This document shows, in pieces, positions 50,883-59,701 of a stretch of DNA of 64,000 nucleotides. The translations under genes were made by a program, and so were the position numbers. Source of the DNA: Cupriavidus basilensis. GTDB lineage: Bacteria; Pseudomonadota; Gammaproteobacteria; Burkholderiales; Burkholderiaceae. The notes beneath the pieces were generated by a model. That model made no database searches. It was not told where the DNA came from and saw only the letters and a list, made by a program, of their open reading frames with translations. The DNA lies in NCBI RefSeq assembly GCF_000876015.1, contig NZ_BBQM01000018.1, positions 186,001 through 250,000 of the forward strand. The letters are read 5' to 3'. How positions within the stretch are numbered: the first letter of the stretch is position 1; each line of letters starts with the position of its first letter.

Positions 50883-53258
50883 TTATGCCGTGGCCGCCGG
50901 CTCGGCCGCGCCCTTCGCGGCGCTGGCCAGGTCGATGGCTTTCTCAACGGTGACGGTGCCCGACGTGGCGTCCAGGCTGGCCGCGGCGACGGTGCCCGCG
51001 GATACGCGCACGGTGCCGGCGGGCAGCGCCGCTTCCAGCGCCGCCGGCAGCACCACGCTGCCCTGCCCCTGCGTCACGCGCACCGGGTCGCCGGCCTGCA
51101 CGCCGAGCGCGGCGAACAGGTCGGCCGACAGGCCGGCCTGCATGGCGCGGCGCGCGGCGGCGGTCAGTTGCAGCGAGTCCGCGCGGCGCACGATCGGGTC
51201 GGCGTGGTAGATCGGCACGTCGGCGACGCGCTCGATGCCGCCGGCGGCCGCGCTCACGCGGATGGCGGCGTCGGTGGCGTTGCTCAGCTGCGCCGCGACC
51301 GGCCTGGCCAGCACGTCGTCGCGCACGTTCTCGGCGGTCTCGTAGTCGAAGCCCGGCACGTCGAGCAGGTTGCCCAGCACGCGCAGGACCTTCCAGGCCG
51401 GGCGCGCGTCGCCGAGCGCGCGCACCACGCCGTTGAAGCTCTGCGGCAGGCCTTCGCAGTTGACGAAGGTGCCGGCGGTCTCGGTGTACGGCGTCACCGG
51501 CAGGATCACGTCGGCGTATTGCAGCGCGGCTTCCGAGCGGAACGGCGACAGCACCACCACGGTGCCGGCCTGGCCCAGCGCGGCCAGGGCCTGGCGCGGG
51601 TTGGCGGCGTCGAACTCGGGTTCGGCGTTGAGCAGCACGTAGGCGCGGCGCGGGGTGGCGAACATGGCCTGCGCGTTGGCGCCGCCGTTCTGCGGCAGCG
51701 CGCCGGCGATGTGGCCGCCCACGGTGTTGGCGGCTTCGGTCAGGAAGCCCAGCGTGGCGCCGGTCTCGGTGGCGATCCACTGCGCCAGCGCGTGCAGCGT
51801 GGCGAACTGCGGATGGCGCACGGCCTCGTTGCCGAGGAACACGGCGCGGCGCTCGCCCGACAGCAGCGCGTCGGCGATCAGCCTGGCCTTGTCGTCGCCG
51901 TCGAAGCCGTCAGTGCCGGCCGGTGCGGCCACGCCCTTGGCGGCGGCCACCGCGCGGGCCACGCCGGCCAGGGCCGCGGCCCAGGCGGACGGCGCCGCGT
52001 CGATGCGGGCGGCCAGCGGCATCAGCAGGTCGTCGGCGTTGGCGCCGAGCACGGCCACGCGGGCGCCCTTCTTGCCGGCCTGGCGCAGACGCGCGGCCAG
52101 CAGCGGGTGGTCCTTGCGCAGGGCCGAGCCGATCACCAGCACGCGCTGCAGCGCGGAGACTTCGGCGATCGGCAGGCCCAGCCACGGCGCGCCCTTCACG
52201 GTGGCCGAGAAATCGGTCTGGCGCTGGCGGAAGTCGACGTTGTCGCTGCCCAGGCCGCGCACCAGCTTGCCCAGCAGGTGGAGTTCCTCCAGCGTGCTGT
52301 GCGGGCTGGCCTGCGCGGCGATCTGGTCGGCGCCGTGCTCGCGCTTGATGCCGGCCAGGCCGTTGGCCACGTATTCCAGCGCGGTCTGCCAGTCGGTTTC
52401 CATCCACTCGCCGCCCTGCTTGAGCAGCGGCCTGGTGAGACGGTCGGCGCTGTTCAGGCCTTCGTACGAGAAGCGGTCCTTGTCGGACAGCCAGCACTCG
52501 TTGACGTCTTCGTTTTCCAGCGGCAGCACGCGCATCACGCGCTGGTTCTTGGTCTGCACCACGAGGTTGGCGCCGAGGCCGTCATGCGGCGACACCGACT
52601 TGCGGCGCGCCAGTTCCCAGGTGCGGGCCGAGTAGCGGAACGGCTTGCTGGTCAGCGCGCCGACCGGGCACAGGTCGATCATGTTGCCCGACAGCTCGGA
52701 GTCGACCGTCTGGCCCACGAACGTGGTGATTTCCGAGTGCTCGCCGCGGTTGAGCATGCCCAGCTCCATCACGCCGGCCACTTCCTGGCCGAAGCGCACG
52801 CAGCGGGTGCAGTGGATGCAGCGCGTCATCTCTTCCATCGAGATCAGCGGGCCCACGCTCTTGTGGAACACCACGCGCTTCTCTTCCTTGTAGCGCGATT
52901 CCGAGCCGCCGTAGCCGACCGCCAGATCCTGCAACTGGCACTCGCCGCCCTGATCGCAGATCGGGCAGTCCAGCGGGTGGTTGATCAGTAGGAATTCCAT
53001 CACCGACTTCTGGGCCTTGACCGCCTTCTCCGAATTGGTGAAGACCTTCATGCCCGGGGTGACGGGAGTGGCGCAGGCCGGCAGCGCCTTGGGCGCCTTT
53101 TCGACCTCGACCAGGCACATGCGGCAGTTGGCCGCGATGGACAATTTGCGGTGGTAGCAGAAGTGCGGGATGTAGGTGCCCAGCTTGCGGGCCGCTTCCA
53201 TCACCAGGCTGCCTTCAGCAACCTCAACCTTCTTGCCGTCGATCTCGAGTTCAACCAT
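50883..53258 (-). CDS. nuoG: NADH-quinone oxidoreductase subunit G
   Basis: This 791-residue iron-sulfur subunit of complex I binds N1b through Cys34, Cys45, Cys48 and Cys62. N5 is held by His94, Cys98, Cys101 and Cys107 (HPLDCPICDQGGECQLQD), and N4 by Cys147, Cys150, Cys153 and Cys197. The region that in E. coli supplies the extra N7 cluster (after ARTWELARRK) has no cysteines, so N7 is absent. A molybdopterin-oxidoreductase-like domain without cofactor fills the rest. 12 bp after nuoF. Confidence 0.97.
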   Translation of the reverse strand: MVELEIDGKKVEVAEGSLVMEAARKLGTYIPHFCYHRKLSIAANCRMCLVEVEKAPKALPACATPVTPGMKVFTNSEKAVKAQKSVMEFLLINHPLDCPICDQGGECQLQDLAVGYGGSESRYKEEKRVVFHKSVGPLISMEEMTRCIHCTRCVRFGQEVAGVMELGMLNRGEHSEITTFVGQTVDSELSGNMIDLCPVGALTSKPFRYSARTWELARRKSVSPHDGLGANLVVQTKNQRVMRVLPLENEDVNECWLSDKDRFSYEGLNSADRLTRPLLKQGGEWMETDWQTALEYVANGLAGIKREHGADQIAAQASPHSTLEELHLLGKLVRGLGSDNVDFRQRQTDFSATVKGAPWLGLPIAEVSALQRVLVIGSALRKDHPLLAARLRQAGKKGARVAVLGANADDLLMPLAARIDAAPSAWAAALAGVARAVAAAKGVAAPAGTDGFDGDDKARLIADALLSGERRAVFLGNEAVRHPQFATLHALAQWIATETGATLGFLTEAANTVGGHIAGALPQNGGANAQAMFATPRRAYVLLNAEPEFDAANPRQALAALGQAGTVVVLSPFRSEAALQYADVILPVTPYTETAGTFVNCEGLPQSFNGVVRALGDARPAWKVLRVLGNLLDVPGFDYETAENVRDDVLARPVAAQLSNATDAAIRVSAAAGGIERVADVPIYHADPIVRRADSLQLTAAARRAMQAGLSADLFAALGVQAGDPVRVTQGQGSVVLPAALEAALPAGTVRVSAGTVAAASLDATSGTVTVEKAIDLASAAKGAAEPAATA

Positions 53259-53270
53259 GTTCTGCCACGC

Positions 53271-54566
53271 TTAGATGTAGGCCGGAACCATGCACTGCTT
53301 GTGTTCGACGTGATACTCGAACTCTTTCCAGTAGTGCTTGAGCATGCCGCGGACCGGCATCGCTGCCGCATCACCGAGCGCGCAGATGGTGCGGCCCATG
53401 ATGTTTTCAGCGACGTTATTGAGCAGGTCCAGGTCTTCCTGGCGCCCTTCCCCGTGTTCGATGCGATTCACCATGCGGTAGAGCCAGCCCGTGCCTTCGC
53501 GGCACGGCGTGCACTGGCCGCACGATTCTTCGAAGTAAAAGTACGACAGGCGCAGCAGCGAGCGGACCATGCAGCGCGTCTCGTCCATCACGATCACCGC
53601 GCCCGAGCCCAGCATCGAGCCGGCCTTGGAGATCGAGTCGTAGTCCATGTCGGACGCCATCATCAGGTCGCCCGGCACCACCGGCGCGGACGAGCCGCCC
53701 GGGATCACCGCCTTGATGCGCTTGCCGCCGCGCATGCCGCCGGCGAGCTCCAGCAGCGCCGAGAACGGCGTGCCCAGCGGGATCTCATAGTTGCCGGGGC
53801 GCTCGACGTCGCCGGACACCGAGAAGATCTTGGTGCCGCCGTTGTTCGGCTTGCCCATCTTCAGGTAGTTGTCCGGGCCGACGCCCAGCAGGAACGGCAC
53901 CGCGGCGAAGGTCTCGGTGTTGTTGATGGTGGTCGGCTTGCCGTACAGGCCGAAGCTGGCCGGGAACGGCGGCTTGAAGCGCGGCTGGCCTTTCTTGCCT
54001 TCCAGCGATTCGAGCAGCGCGGTTTCCTCGCCGCAGATGTAGGCGCCGTAGCCGTGGTGGGCATGCAGCTGGAAGTTGAAGCCCGAGCCCAGGATGTCGT
54101 CGCCCAGGAAACCCGCCGCGCGCGCTTCCTCGAGCGCCTGCTCGAAGATCCGGTATTCGTTCCAGATCTCGCCGTGGATGTAGTTGTAGCCCACGGTGAT
54201 GCCCATCGCGTACGCGCCGATGGCCATGCCTTCGATCAGCGCGTGCGGGTTGTAGCGGATGATGTCGCGGTCCTTGAAGGTGCCGGGCTCGCCCTCGTCG
54301 GTATTGCAGACCAGGTACTTCTGGCCCGGAAACTGGCGCGGCATGAAGCTCCACTTCAGGCCGGTGGGGAAGCCCGCGCCGCCGCGCCCGCGCAGGCCCG
54401 AGGCCTTGACGTCCGCGATCACCTGCTCGGGCGTGACCTTCTCGGTCAGGATGCGCCGCAGCTGCTGGTAGCCGCCGCGCTTGACGTAGTCTTCGAGGTG
54501 CCAGTTGCTGCCGTCGAGGCCGGCCAGGATCAGCGGCTTGATGTGGCGGTCGTGCAGAGAGGTCAT
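53271..54566 (-). CDS. nuoF: NADH-quinone oxidoreductase subunit F
   Basis: This 431-residue NADH- and FMN-binding subunit has GLRGRGGAGFPTGLKWSF for nucleotide binding, CNTDEGEPGTFKDRDI and HHGYGAYICGEETALLESLEGKKGQPR for FMN, and ESCGQCTPCREGTGWL with a later Cys (RTICALGD) for [4Fe-4S] cluster N3. ATG 54566 is chosen; the open frame upstream overlaps nuoE and lacks homology. nuoE stops 1 bp upstream. Confidence 0.97.
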   Translation of the reverse strand: MTSLHDRHIKPLILAGLDGSNWHLEDYVKRGGYQQLRRILTEKVTPEQVIADVKASGLRGRGGAGFPTGLKWSFMPRQFPGQKYLVCNTDEGEPGTFKDRDIIRYNPHALIEGMAIGAYAMGITVGYNYIHGEIWNEYRIFEQALEEARAAGFLGDDILGSGFNFQLHAHHGYGAYICGEETALLESLEGKKGQPRFKPPFPASFGLYGKPTTINNTETFAAVPFLLGVGPDNYLKMGKPNNGGTKIFSVSGDVERPGNYEIPLGTPFSALLELAGGMRGGKRIKAVIPGGSSAPVVPGDLMMASDMDYDSISKAGSMLGSGAVIVMDETRCMVRSLLRLSYFYFEESCGQCTPCREGTGWLYRMVNRIEHGEGRQEDLDLLNNVAENIMGRTICALGDAAAMPVRGMLKHYWKEFEYHVEHKQCMVPAYI

Positions 54567-54567
54567 G

Positions 54568-55068
54568 TTACTTGTCCCCCTTGGCGGCTTCGGTGGCCTT
54601 GAGCTCGTCGACCAGCGCATCGAGCTTGGCGTCGCTCATGAAGCTGCACATGCGGGTGTTGTTGACGATCATCACCGGCGCGTCGCCGCAGGCGCCCATG
54701 CATTCGCCTTCCTTGAGCGTGAAGGTGCCGCACGGAGTGGTTTCGTTGTAGTCGATGCCGAGCTTGCGCTTGAGATACTCGCCGGCCCGCTCGCCGCCCG
54801 ACAGGGCGCAGGGCAGGTTGGTGCAGACCGTCAGCTTGTACTTGCCGACCGGCTTGGTGTCGTACATGTTGTAGAAGGTCGCGACTTCCTCGACCCACAC
54901 CGGGGGCATGTCGAGGTAGCTGGCGACGAACTGCATGACTTCCGGAGAGACCCAGCCCACTTCGCCCTGTGCCACGGCCAGCGCCGCCATCACGGCCGAC
55001 TGCTTCTGGTCAGCCGGATACTTGGCGATCGCGCGATCGATTTCCTTGAGAGCTTCTGCTGATAGCAT
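54568..55068 (-). CDS. nuoE: NADH-quinone oxidoreductase subunit E
   Basis: This 166-residue thioredoxin-fold subunit holds [2Fe-2S] cluster N1a through two cysteines in TVCTNLPCALSGG and two in GECMGACGDAP. ATG 55068 gives the conserved MLSAEALKEIDRAIAKYPADQKQSAVM start. A 203-bp untranslated gap separates it from nuoD, the largest gap within the operon. Confidence 0.97.
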   Translation of the reverse strand: MLSAEALKEIDRAIAKYPADQKQSAVMAALAVAQGEVGWVSPEVMQFVASYLDMPPVWVEEVATFYNMYDTKPVGKYKLTVCTNLPCALSGGERAGEYLKRKLGIDYNETTPCGTFTLKEGECMGACGDAPVMIVNNTRMCSFMSDAKLDALVDELKATEAAKGDK

Positions 55069-55271
55069 GGTCGTTGCTGTAATACGCCGAGTCATTTGCG
55101 TTCATGCCCGCCACGTGGCGCGCATTGCGCAGGTTTGCAGCCGTCGCTGCCGTTGCGGCCCGCATGTCGGAGCATGCCTGGCCCACCGCAGGTTTCCCGT
55201 GGCCGGATGCGGGCCTTGCCCGGATTCCGGCCAGGGGCGCCCGGATCGTCGTCCGGGGCCGGCGGCTCCTG
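55069..55271. other. 203-bp gap inside the nuo operon (nuoD-nuoE)
   Basis: No gene is visible. It contains the perfect 12-bp palindrome CGCCACGTGGCG (55109-55120), 41 bp upstream of the nuoE start. All other junctions from nuoA to nuoH are under 70 bp, so this may hold an internal promoter, operator or mRNA-processing site. Confidence 0.45.
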
Positions 55272-56525
55272 TTAGCGGTCGATCTCGCCGAAGACGATGT
55301 CCTGCGTGCCGATGATCGTTACCGCGTCTGCAATCATGTGGCCCTTGGCCATTTCGTCGAGGGCCGCCAGATGGGCAAAGCCCGGCGCCCGGATCTTCAG
55401 GCGGTACGGCTTGTTCGCGCCGTCGGAGATCGCGTAGATGCCGAACTCGCCCTTCGGGTGCTCCACCGCCGCGTAGGCTTCGCCTTCGGGCACGTGGATA
55501 CCTTCGGTGAAGAGCTTGAAATGGTGGATCAGCTCCTCCATGTTCGACTTCATGTCCACGCGCGCCGGCGGCGTCACCTTGTGGTTGTCGCTCATCACCG
55601 GGCCCGGGTTGCGGCGCAGCCAGTCGATGCACTGCCTGATGATGTGGTTGGACTGGCGCATCTCTTCCACGCGCACCAGGTAGCGCGCGTAGCAGTCGCC
55701 GCCCACGCCCACCGGCACCTGGAAGTCCATGCGGTCGTACACCTCGTAGGGCTGCTTCTTGCGCAGGTCCCACTCGATGCCGGAGCCGCGCAGCATCGGG
55801 CCGGTGAAGCCCATCTGCAGCGCGCGCTCGGGGCTCACCACGCCGATGCCGACCAGGCGCTGCTTCCAGATCCGGTTGTCCGTCAGCAGCGTCTCGTATT
55901 CGTCGACGTACTTCGGGAAGCGGTTGGTGAAGTCCTCGATGAAGTCCAGCAGCGAGCCCGAACGCGCTTCGTTCATGGCCTTGATGGCGCGCTCGTTGTG
56001 GATCTTCGACGCCTTGTATTGCGGCATCGTGTCGGGCAGGTCGCGGTACACGCCGCCCGGACGGTAGTAGGCCGCGTGCATGCGCGCGCCCGACACCGCC
56101 TCGTACATGTCGAACATGTCTTCGCGTTCGCGGAACGCGTACAGGAAGACGGCCATCGCGCCCACGTCGAGCGCATGCGCGCCGATCCACATCAGGTGGT
56201 TCAGCAGGCGCGTGATCTCGTCGAACATCACGCGGATGTACTGCGCGCGGATGGGCACCTCGACGTCGAGCAGCTTCTCGATCGCCATCACGTAGGCATG
56301 CTCGTTGACCATCATCGACACGTAGTCGAGGCGGTCCATGTACGGCACGCTCTGGATCCAGGTCTTCTGCTCCGCCAGCTTCTCGGTGGCACGGTGCAGC
56401 AGGCCGATGTGCGGATCGGCGCGCTGGATCACTTCGCCGTCGAGCTCGAGCACGAGGCGCAGCACGCCGTGTGCCGCCGGGTGCTGCGGGCCGAAGTTCA
56501 GGGTGTAGTTCTTGATGTCTGCCAT
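55272..56525 (-). CDS. nuoD: NADH-quinone oxidoreductase subunit D
   Basis: This 417-residue 49-kDa-type subunit lines the quinone site. It starts with the family-typical TLNFGPQHPAAHGVLRLVLELDGE (quinone His/Tyr loop) and includes LLHRATEKLAEQKTW, YMDRLDYVSMMVNEHAY and the C-terminal GTQDIVFGEIDR. Separate from nuoC, unlike the fused CD of E. coli. Confidence 0.97.
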   Translation of the reverse strand: MADIKNYTLNFGPQHPAAHGVLRLVLELDGEVIQRADPHIGLLHRATEKLAEQKTWIQSVPYMDRLDYVSMMVNEHAYVMAIEKLLDVEVPIRAQYIRVMFDEITRLLNHLMWIGAHALDVGAMAVFLYAFREREDMFDMYEAVSGARMHAAYYRPGGVYRDLPDTMPQYKASKIHNERAIKAMNEARSGSLLDFIEDFTNRFPKYVDEYETLLTDNRIWKQRLVGIGVVSPERALQMGFTGPMLRGSGIEWDLRKKQPYEVYDRMDFQVPVGVGGDCYARYLVRVEEMRQSNHIIRQCIDWLRRNPGPVMSDNHKVTPPARVDMKSNMEELIHHFKLFTEGIHVPEGEAYAAVEHPKGEFGIYAISDGANKPYRLKIRAPGFAHLAALDEMAKGHMIADAVTIIGTQDIVFGEIDR

Positions 56526-56533
56526 TGCGCTTC

Positions 56534-57133
56534 TCAGTGCTGCAAGCCGCCGTAGTTCTCTTCCCGGATCACGCGCGGCGTGATTTCACGCGGCTCGATG
56601 GTCACGGGTTGATAGATCACCCGCTTCTGCTCGGGGTCGTAGCGCATTTCGACGAAGCCCGACACCGGGAAGTCCTTGCGGAACGGGTGGCCGACGAAAC
56701 CGTAGTCGGTCAGCAGGCGGCGCAGGTCGTTATGGCCTTCGAATACGATGCCGAAGAAGTCGAACGCTTCGCGCTCGAACCAGTTGGCCGAGTTCCAGAC
56801 GTCGTTCAGCGACGGCACCACGGGCACGTCGTCGTCGGGCGCGAACACGCGCACGCGCAGGCGCCAGTTATGGGTGATCGACAGCAGGTGCGTCACCGCG
56901 GCGAAACGGGGGCCGTCCCAGGCACCGTCGCCGTACGCGGAGTAATCGACGCCGGCCACGTCGAGCAACTGCTCGAAGCGCAGCGAGGGATCGTCGCGCA
57001 GCATCAGCGCGGTTTCCAGGTAGTCGTCGGCCTTGACGATCAGGGTTAGCTCCCCTACCGCCTCGACGAGTTTCTGGATACGCTTGCCCAATGTCTTTTC
57101 GAGCGCGGCCTTCAGGGTATCGAGGTTCGCCAT
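56534..57133 (-). CDS. nuoC: NADH-quinone oxidoreductase subunit C
   Basis: This 199-residue 30-kDa-type subunit has the signature WFEREAFDFFGIVFEGHNDLRRLLTDYGFVGHPFRKDFP. It bridges NuoD, NuoB and NuoI in the peripheral arm. 1 bp after the nuoB stop. Confidence 0.97.
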   Translation of the reverse strand: MANLDTLKAALEKTLGKRIQKLVEAVGELTLIVKADDYLETALMLRDDPSLRFEQLLDVAGVDYSAYGDGAWDGPRFAAVTHLLSITHNWRLRVRVFAPDDDVPVVPSLNDVWNSANWFEREAFDFFGIVFEGHNDLRRLLTDYGFVGHPFRKDFPVSGFVEMRYDPEQKRVIYQPVTIEPREITPRVIREENYGGLQH

Positions 57134-57134
57134 G

Positions 57135-57617
57135 TCAGCCCTTGCGCGCGATGGTATTGGTGCGACGGATCTTGTTCTGCAGCTGGATGACGCCGTAGAT
57201 CAGCGCTTCGGCCGTCGGCGGGCAACCCGGCACGTAGATGTCCACCGGCACGATGCGATCGCAGCCGCGCACCACGGAATACGAGTAGTGATAGTAGCCG
57301 CCGCCATTCGCGCACGACCCCATCGAGATCACCCAGCGCGGCTCCGCCATCTGGTCGTAGACCTTGCGCAGCGCGGGGGCCATCTTGTTGCACAGCGTGC
57401 CGGCCACGATCATCACGTCGGACTGGCGCGGCGACGGGCGGAACACCACGCCGAAGCGGTCCAGGTCGTAGCGTGCCGCGCCGGCATGCATCATTTCCAC
57501 GGCACAGCAGGCCAGGCCGAAGGTCATCGGCCAGAGCGACCCGGTGCGGGTCCAGTTGATCAGCTTGTCAGCGGTAGTCGTGACGAAGCCTTCATTGAGA
57601 ACGCCTTCGATTGCCAT
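57135..57617 (-). CDS. nuoB: NADH-quinone oxidoreductase subunit B
   Basis: This 160-residue subunit holds the terminal [4Fe-4S] cluster N2 through the tandem Cys-Cys in FGLACCAVEMMH and later cysteines in MGSCANGGGYYHYS and YVPGCPPTAEAL. AAGGGC-type and GGGAGTG ribosome-binding signals are short-spaced. 6 bp after nuoA. Confidence 0.97.
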   Translation of the reverse strand: MAIEGVLNEGFVTTTADKLINWTRTGSLWPMTFGLACCAVEMMHAGAARYDLDRFGVVFRPSPRQSDVMIVAGTLCNKMAPALRKVYDQMAEPRWVISMGSCANGGGYYHYSYSVVRGCDRIVPVDIYVPGCPPTAEALIYGVIQLQNKIRRTNTIARKG

Positions 57618-57623
57618 TTCACA

Positions 57624-57983
57624 TCACTCCCAATCGAGCGCGCCTTTTTTCCAGATGTAGACGAAGCCCACGATGAATTCCAGCAGAAACACGCCCATGG
57701 AGAAGAATCCCGGCCAGCCGATCTCGCGCAGGGCTACACCCCACGGGAAAAGGAAGGCAGTTTCGAGATCGAACAGGATGAACAGGATAGCGATGAGGTA
57801 GTAGCGCACGTCGAACTTCATGCGCGCGTCCTCGAACGCTTCGAAGCCGCACTCGTAGGGAGAGAGCTTCGCGGGGTCGGGTTTGTTGGGGCCGAGGATC
57901 CGGCCGATCGACATCAATGCCACGCCGAGCACGACACCGAAGATGATGAAGATGAGGACGGGGAAGTAGGCTTCGAGATTCAA
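57624..57983 (-). CDS. nuoA: NADH-quinone oxidoreductase subunit A
   Basis: This 119-residue membrane subunit has three helices and the conserved KLSPYECGFEAFEDARMKFDVRYYLIAILFILFDLE. No ATG gives the family start. TTG at 57983 yields MNLEAYFPVLIFIIF and exactly the usual length, with AAGGCTGGCCGTACC upstream, so a TTG start is proposed. First gene of the nuo operon. Confidence 0.95.
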   Translation of the reverse strand: MNLEAYFPVLIFIIFGVVLGVALMSIGRILGPNKPDPAKLSPYECGFEAFEDARMKFDVRYYLIAILFILFDLETAFLFPWGVALREIGWPGFFSMGVFLLEFIVGFVYIWKKGALDWE

Positions 57984-58149
57984 GGTACGGCCAGCCTTAT
58001 CTGGAATGTTGTCAACAGCACCAGCAGCTAGCGGCGACCTGTTGCCCACCCCAAGCGCCATTCCGTAGAAATTACGACGCCGCCTTGCGGACTGGCCGGG
58101 GCACGAAGCCGGGATGCTCTCCGGACTCCACGCCCCGATCAAGTTGTTT

Positions 58150-58234
58150 GGTGCCGACGGCGAGACTCGAACTCGCACAGCTTTCGCCACTACCCCCTCA
58201 AGATAGCGTGTCTACCAATTTCACCACGTCGGCT
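58150..58234 (-). tRNA. tRNA-Leu (anticodon GAG)
   Basis: On the minus strand the 85-nt sequence begins GCCGACG and ends with a genomically encoded CCA. The acceptor stem is GCCGACG/CGTCGGC. The D-loop is AAATTGGTAGAC, the anticodon stem-loop CTATC-TTGAGGG-GGTAG (anticodon GAG), and there is a class-II variable arm and a T-arm with GTTCGAGTC. It lies between secG and nuoA in the same direction. Confidence 0.93.
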
Positions 58235-58360
58235 GGGGGAGAAACAATATTGCCTGGCGCTGGCCTTGGGGCCCAGGGTTTTTACACCCTTCGGAACTCT
58301 GGCTGGGATACCTTGATCCTGGCTGGAGCCCCGTCGCTGGGGGATCGTTTCAAGCCTTGC

Positions 58361-58390
58361 ATTCTAACCCAAAATTCTTGTTTTGTTCAA
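58361..58390 (-). promoter_or_regulatory. Promoter for tRNA-Leu (and possibly nuo)
   Basis: On the minus strand, -35 TTGAAC and -10 TAGAAT are separated by 18 bp in an AT-rich patch just downstream of secG. The predicted start near 58354 gives a leader of about 120 nt before the tRNA. No terminator is seen between the tRNA and nuoA, so transcription may continue into the operon. Confidence 0.65.
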
Positions 58391-58436
58391 CGCACAACTA
58401 CAAAAATCTTCAAGAATCCGTCGCAAGGCCGCTTGA

Positions 58437-58805
58437 TTATTTCGGTACTGCGGGCGCGGCTGCGCCGGAGGCTGCCACGGTCGGCGCAGCGGGGGCCGAA
58501 GCCGCCGCGGCAGGGGCCGGCGCCGACTGCGGAGCGGCGCCCATCACGCCCAGCGAGGCAGTGGGACGGTAGTTGCCCATCAGCGTCAGGCTCAGCGTGC
58601 AGATGAAGAACAGCGACGCCAGCACGGCCGTGGTGCGCGACAGGAAGTTGGCCGAGCCGGTGGCGCCGAACAGGCTGCCCGAGGCGCCCGAGCCGAACGC
58701 CGCGCCGACGTCCGCGCCCTTGCCATGCTGCAGCAGCACCAGGCCGATCACGCCAAGCGCGGACAGTACCTGCGCCACTACCAACAAAGTTTTGAAAATT
58801 GCCAT
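58437..58805 (-). CDS. secG: Preprotein translocase subunit SecG
   Basis: This 122-residue membrane protein assists SecYEG translocation. It has two helices (about 3-22 and 55-75) with the conserved LVLLQHGKGADVGAAFGSGASGSLFGATGSANFLSRTT between them. An Ala/Pro-rich C-terminal tail of about 35 residues is longer than in E. coli. Between tpiA and the tRNA in the same direction. Confidence 0.95.
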   Translation of the reverse strand: MAIFKTLLVVAQVLSALGVIGLVLLQHGKGADVGAAFGSGASGSLFGATGSANFLSRTTAVLASLFFICTLSLTLMGNYRPTASLGVMGAAPQSAPAPAAAASAPAAPTVAASGAAAPAVPK

Positions 58806-58851
58806 TTGGTTCGATTCGCTTGCCTGATCAGACCATGTGAGCGGCCGGCAT

Positions 58852-59589
58852 TCAGGCGTTGCCGATCGCGAGGAAATCGTCCGACTTCAGCGCGGCGCCT
58901 CCGATGAGGCCCCCGTCGATGTCGGGCATGGAAAACAGTTCTGCCGCGTTGTCCGGCTTGACGCTGCCGCCGTACAACATGGCCATGCCGGCCGCCACGC
59001 CGGCGTCGCGCGCCGCCACGCGGCCGCGCAGGAATGCGTGCACGGCCTGGGCCTGCGCGCTGCTGGCGGTCTTGCCGGTGCCGATCGCCCAGACCGGCTC
59101 GTAGGCCAGCACGACGCGCGCGAGCTGCTCGGCCGACAGCGCCGCCAGCACGGCGTCGAGCTGGCGGCCGACCACCGCCTCGGTCTCGCCCGCCTCGCGC
59201 TGCGCCAGGGTCTCGCCCACGCACACCACCGGCACGATGCCGGACTCGAGCGCGCGCACCGCCTTGGCGGCCACCACGGCATCGGTCTCGCCATGATAGC
59301 CGCGGCGCTCCGAATGCCCGACCAGGACGTAGGAAACGCCGAATTCGGCCAGCATCGAAGCCGCCACCTCGCCGGTGAACGCGCCACGCGCCTCGGCCGA
59401 GACGTCCTGCGCGCCCCACGCCACGGCCGTGCCGGCCAGCAGCGACTGGCACTGCACCAGGTACGGGAACGGCGCGCACACCGCCAGGCGGGCGCTGGCC
59501 GGCGCGGCCTTGATACCTGCCAGCAGGGCCGCGTTGGCGGCCAGGCTGCCGTGCATCTTCCAGTTGCCGATGACGAGCTTTTGTCTCAC
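58852..59589 (-). CDS. tpiA: Triosephosphate isomerase
   Basis: This 245-residue TIM-barrel enzyme interconverts dihydroxyacetone phosphate and glyceraldehyde 3-phosphate. Catalytic residues are visible as Lys in GNWKMHG, His in VLVGHSERR and Glu in LAYEPVWAIGTGKT, with the phosphate-binding YGGSVKPDNA. Length is standard. Confidence 0.97.
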   Translation of the reverse strand: MRQKLVIGNWKMHGSLAANAALLAGIKAAPASARLAVCAPFPYLVQCQSLLAGTAVAWGAQDVSAEARGAFTGEVAASMLAEFGVSYVLVGHSERRGYHGETDAVVAAKAVRALESGIVPVVCVGETLAQREAGETEAVVGRQLDAVLAALSAEQLARVVLAYEPVWAIGTGKTASSAQAQAVHAFLRGRVAARDAGVAAGMAMLYGGSVKPDNAAELFSMPDIDGGLIGGAALKSDDFLAIGNA

Positions 59590-59701
59590 GGAGCGCCTCT
59601 CTCGATAAAACCCGCTATTGTAGCGCGGGCGCGGGCCCTACGCCACCAGAGCGGCCCTGGACCGGCCCTGGGAAGCGCCCCGCGCCCTGCCTCGCCGTCC
59701 C

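Noticed and set aside
49740..52991. A 1083-codon plus-strand open frame
   Set aside because: It is antisense to nuoH and nuoG, His/Arg/Gln-rich, without domains or a ribosome-binding site.
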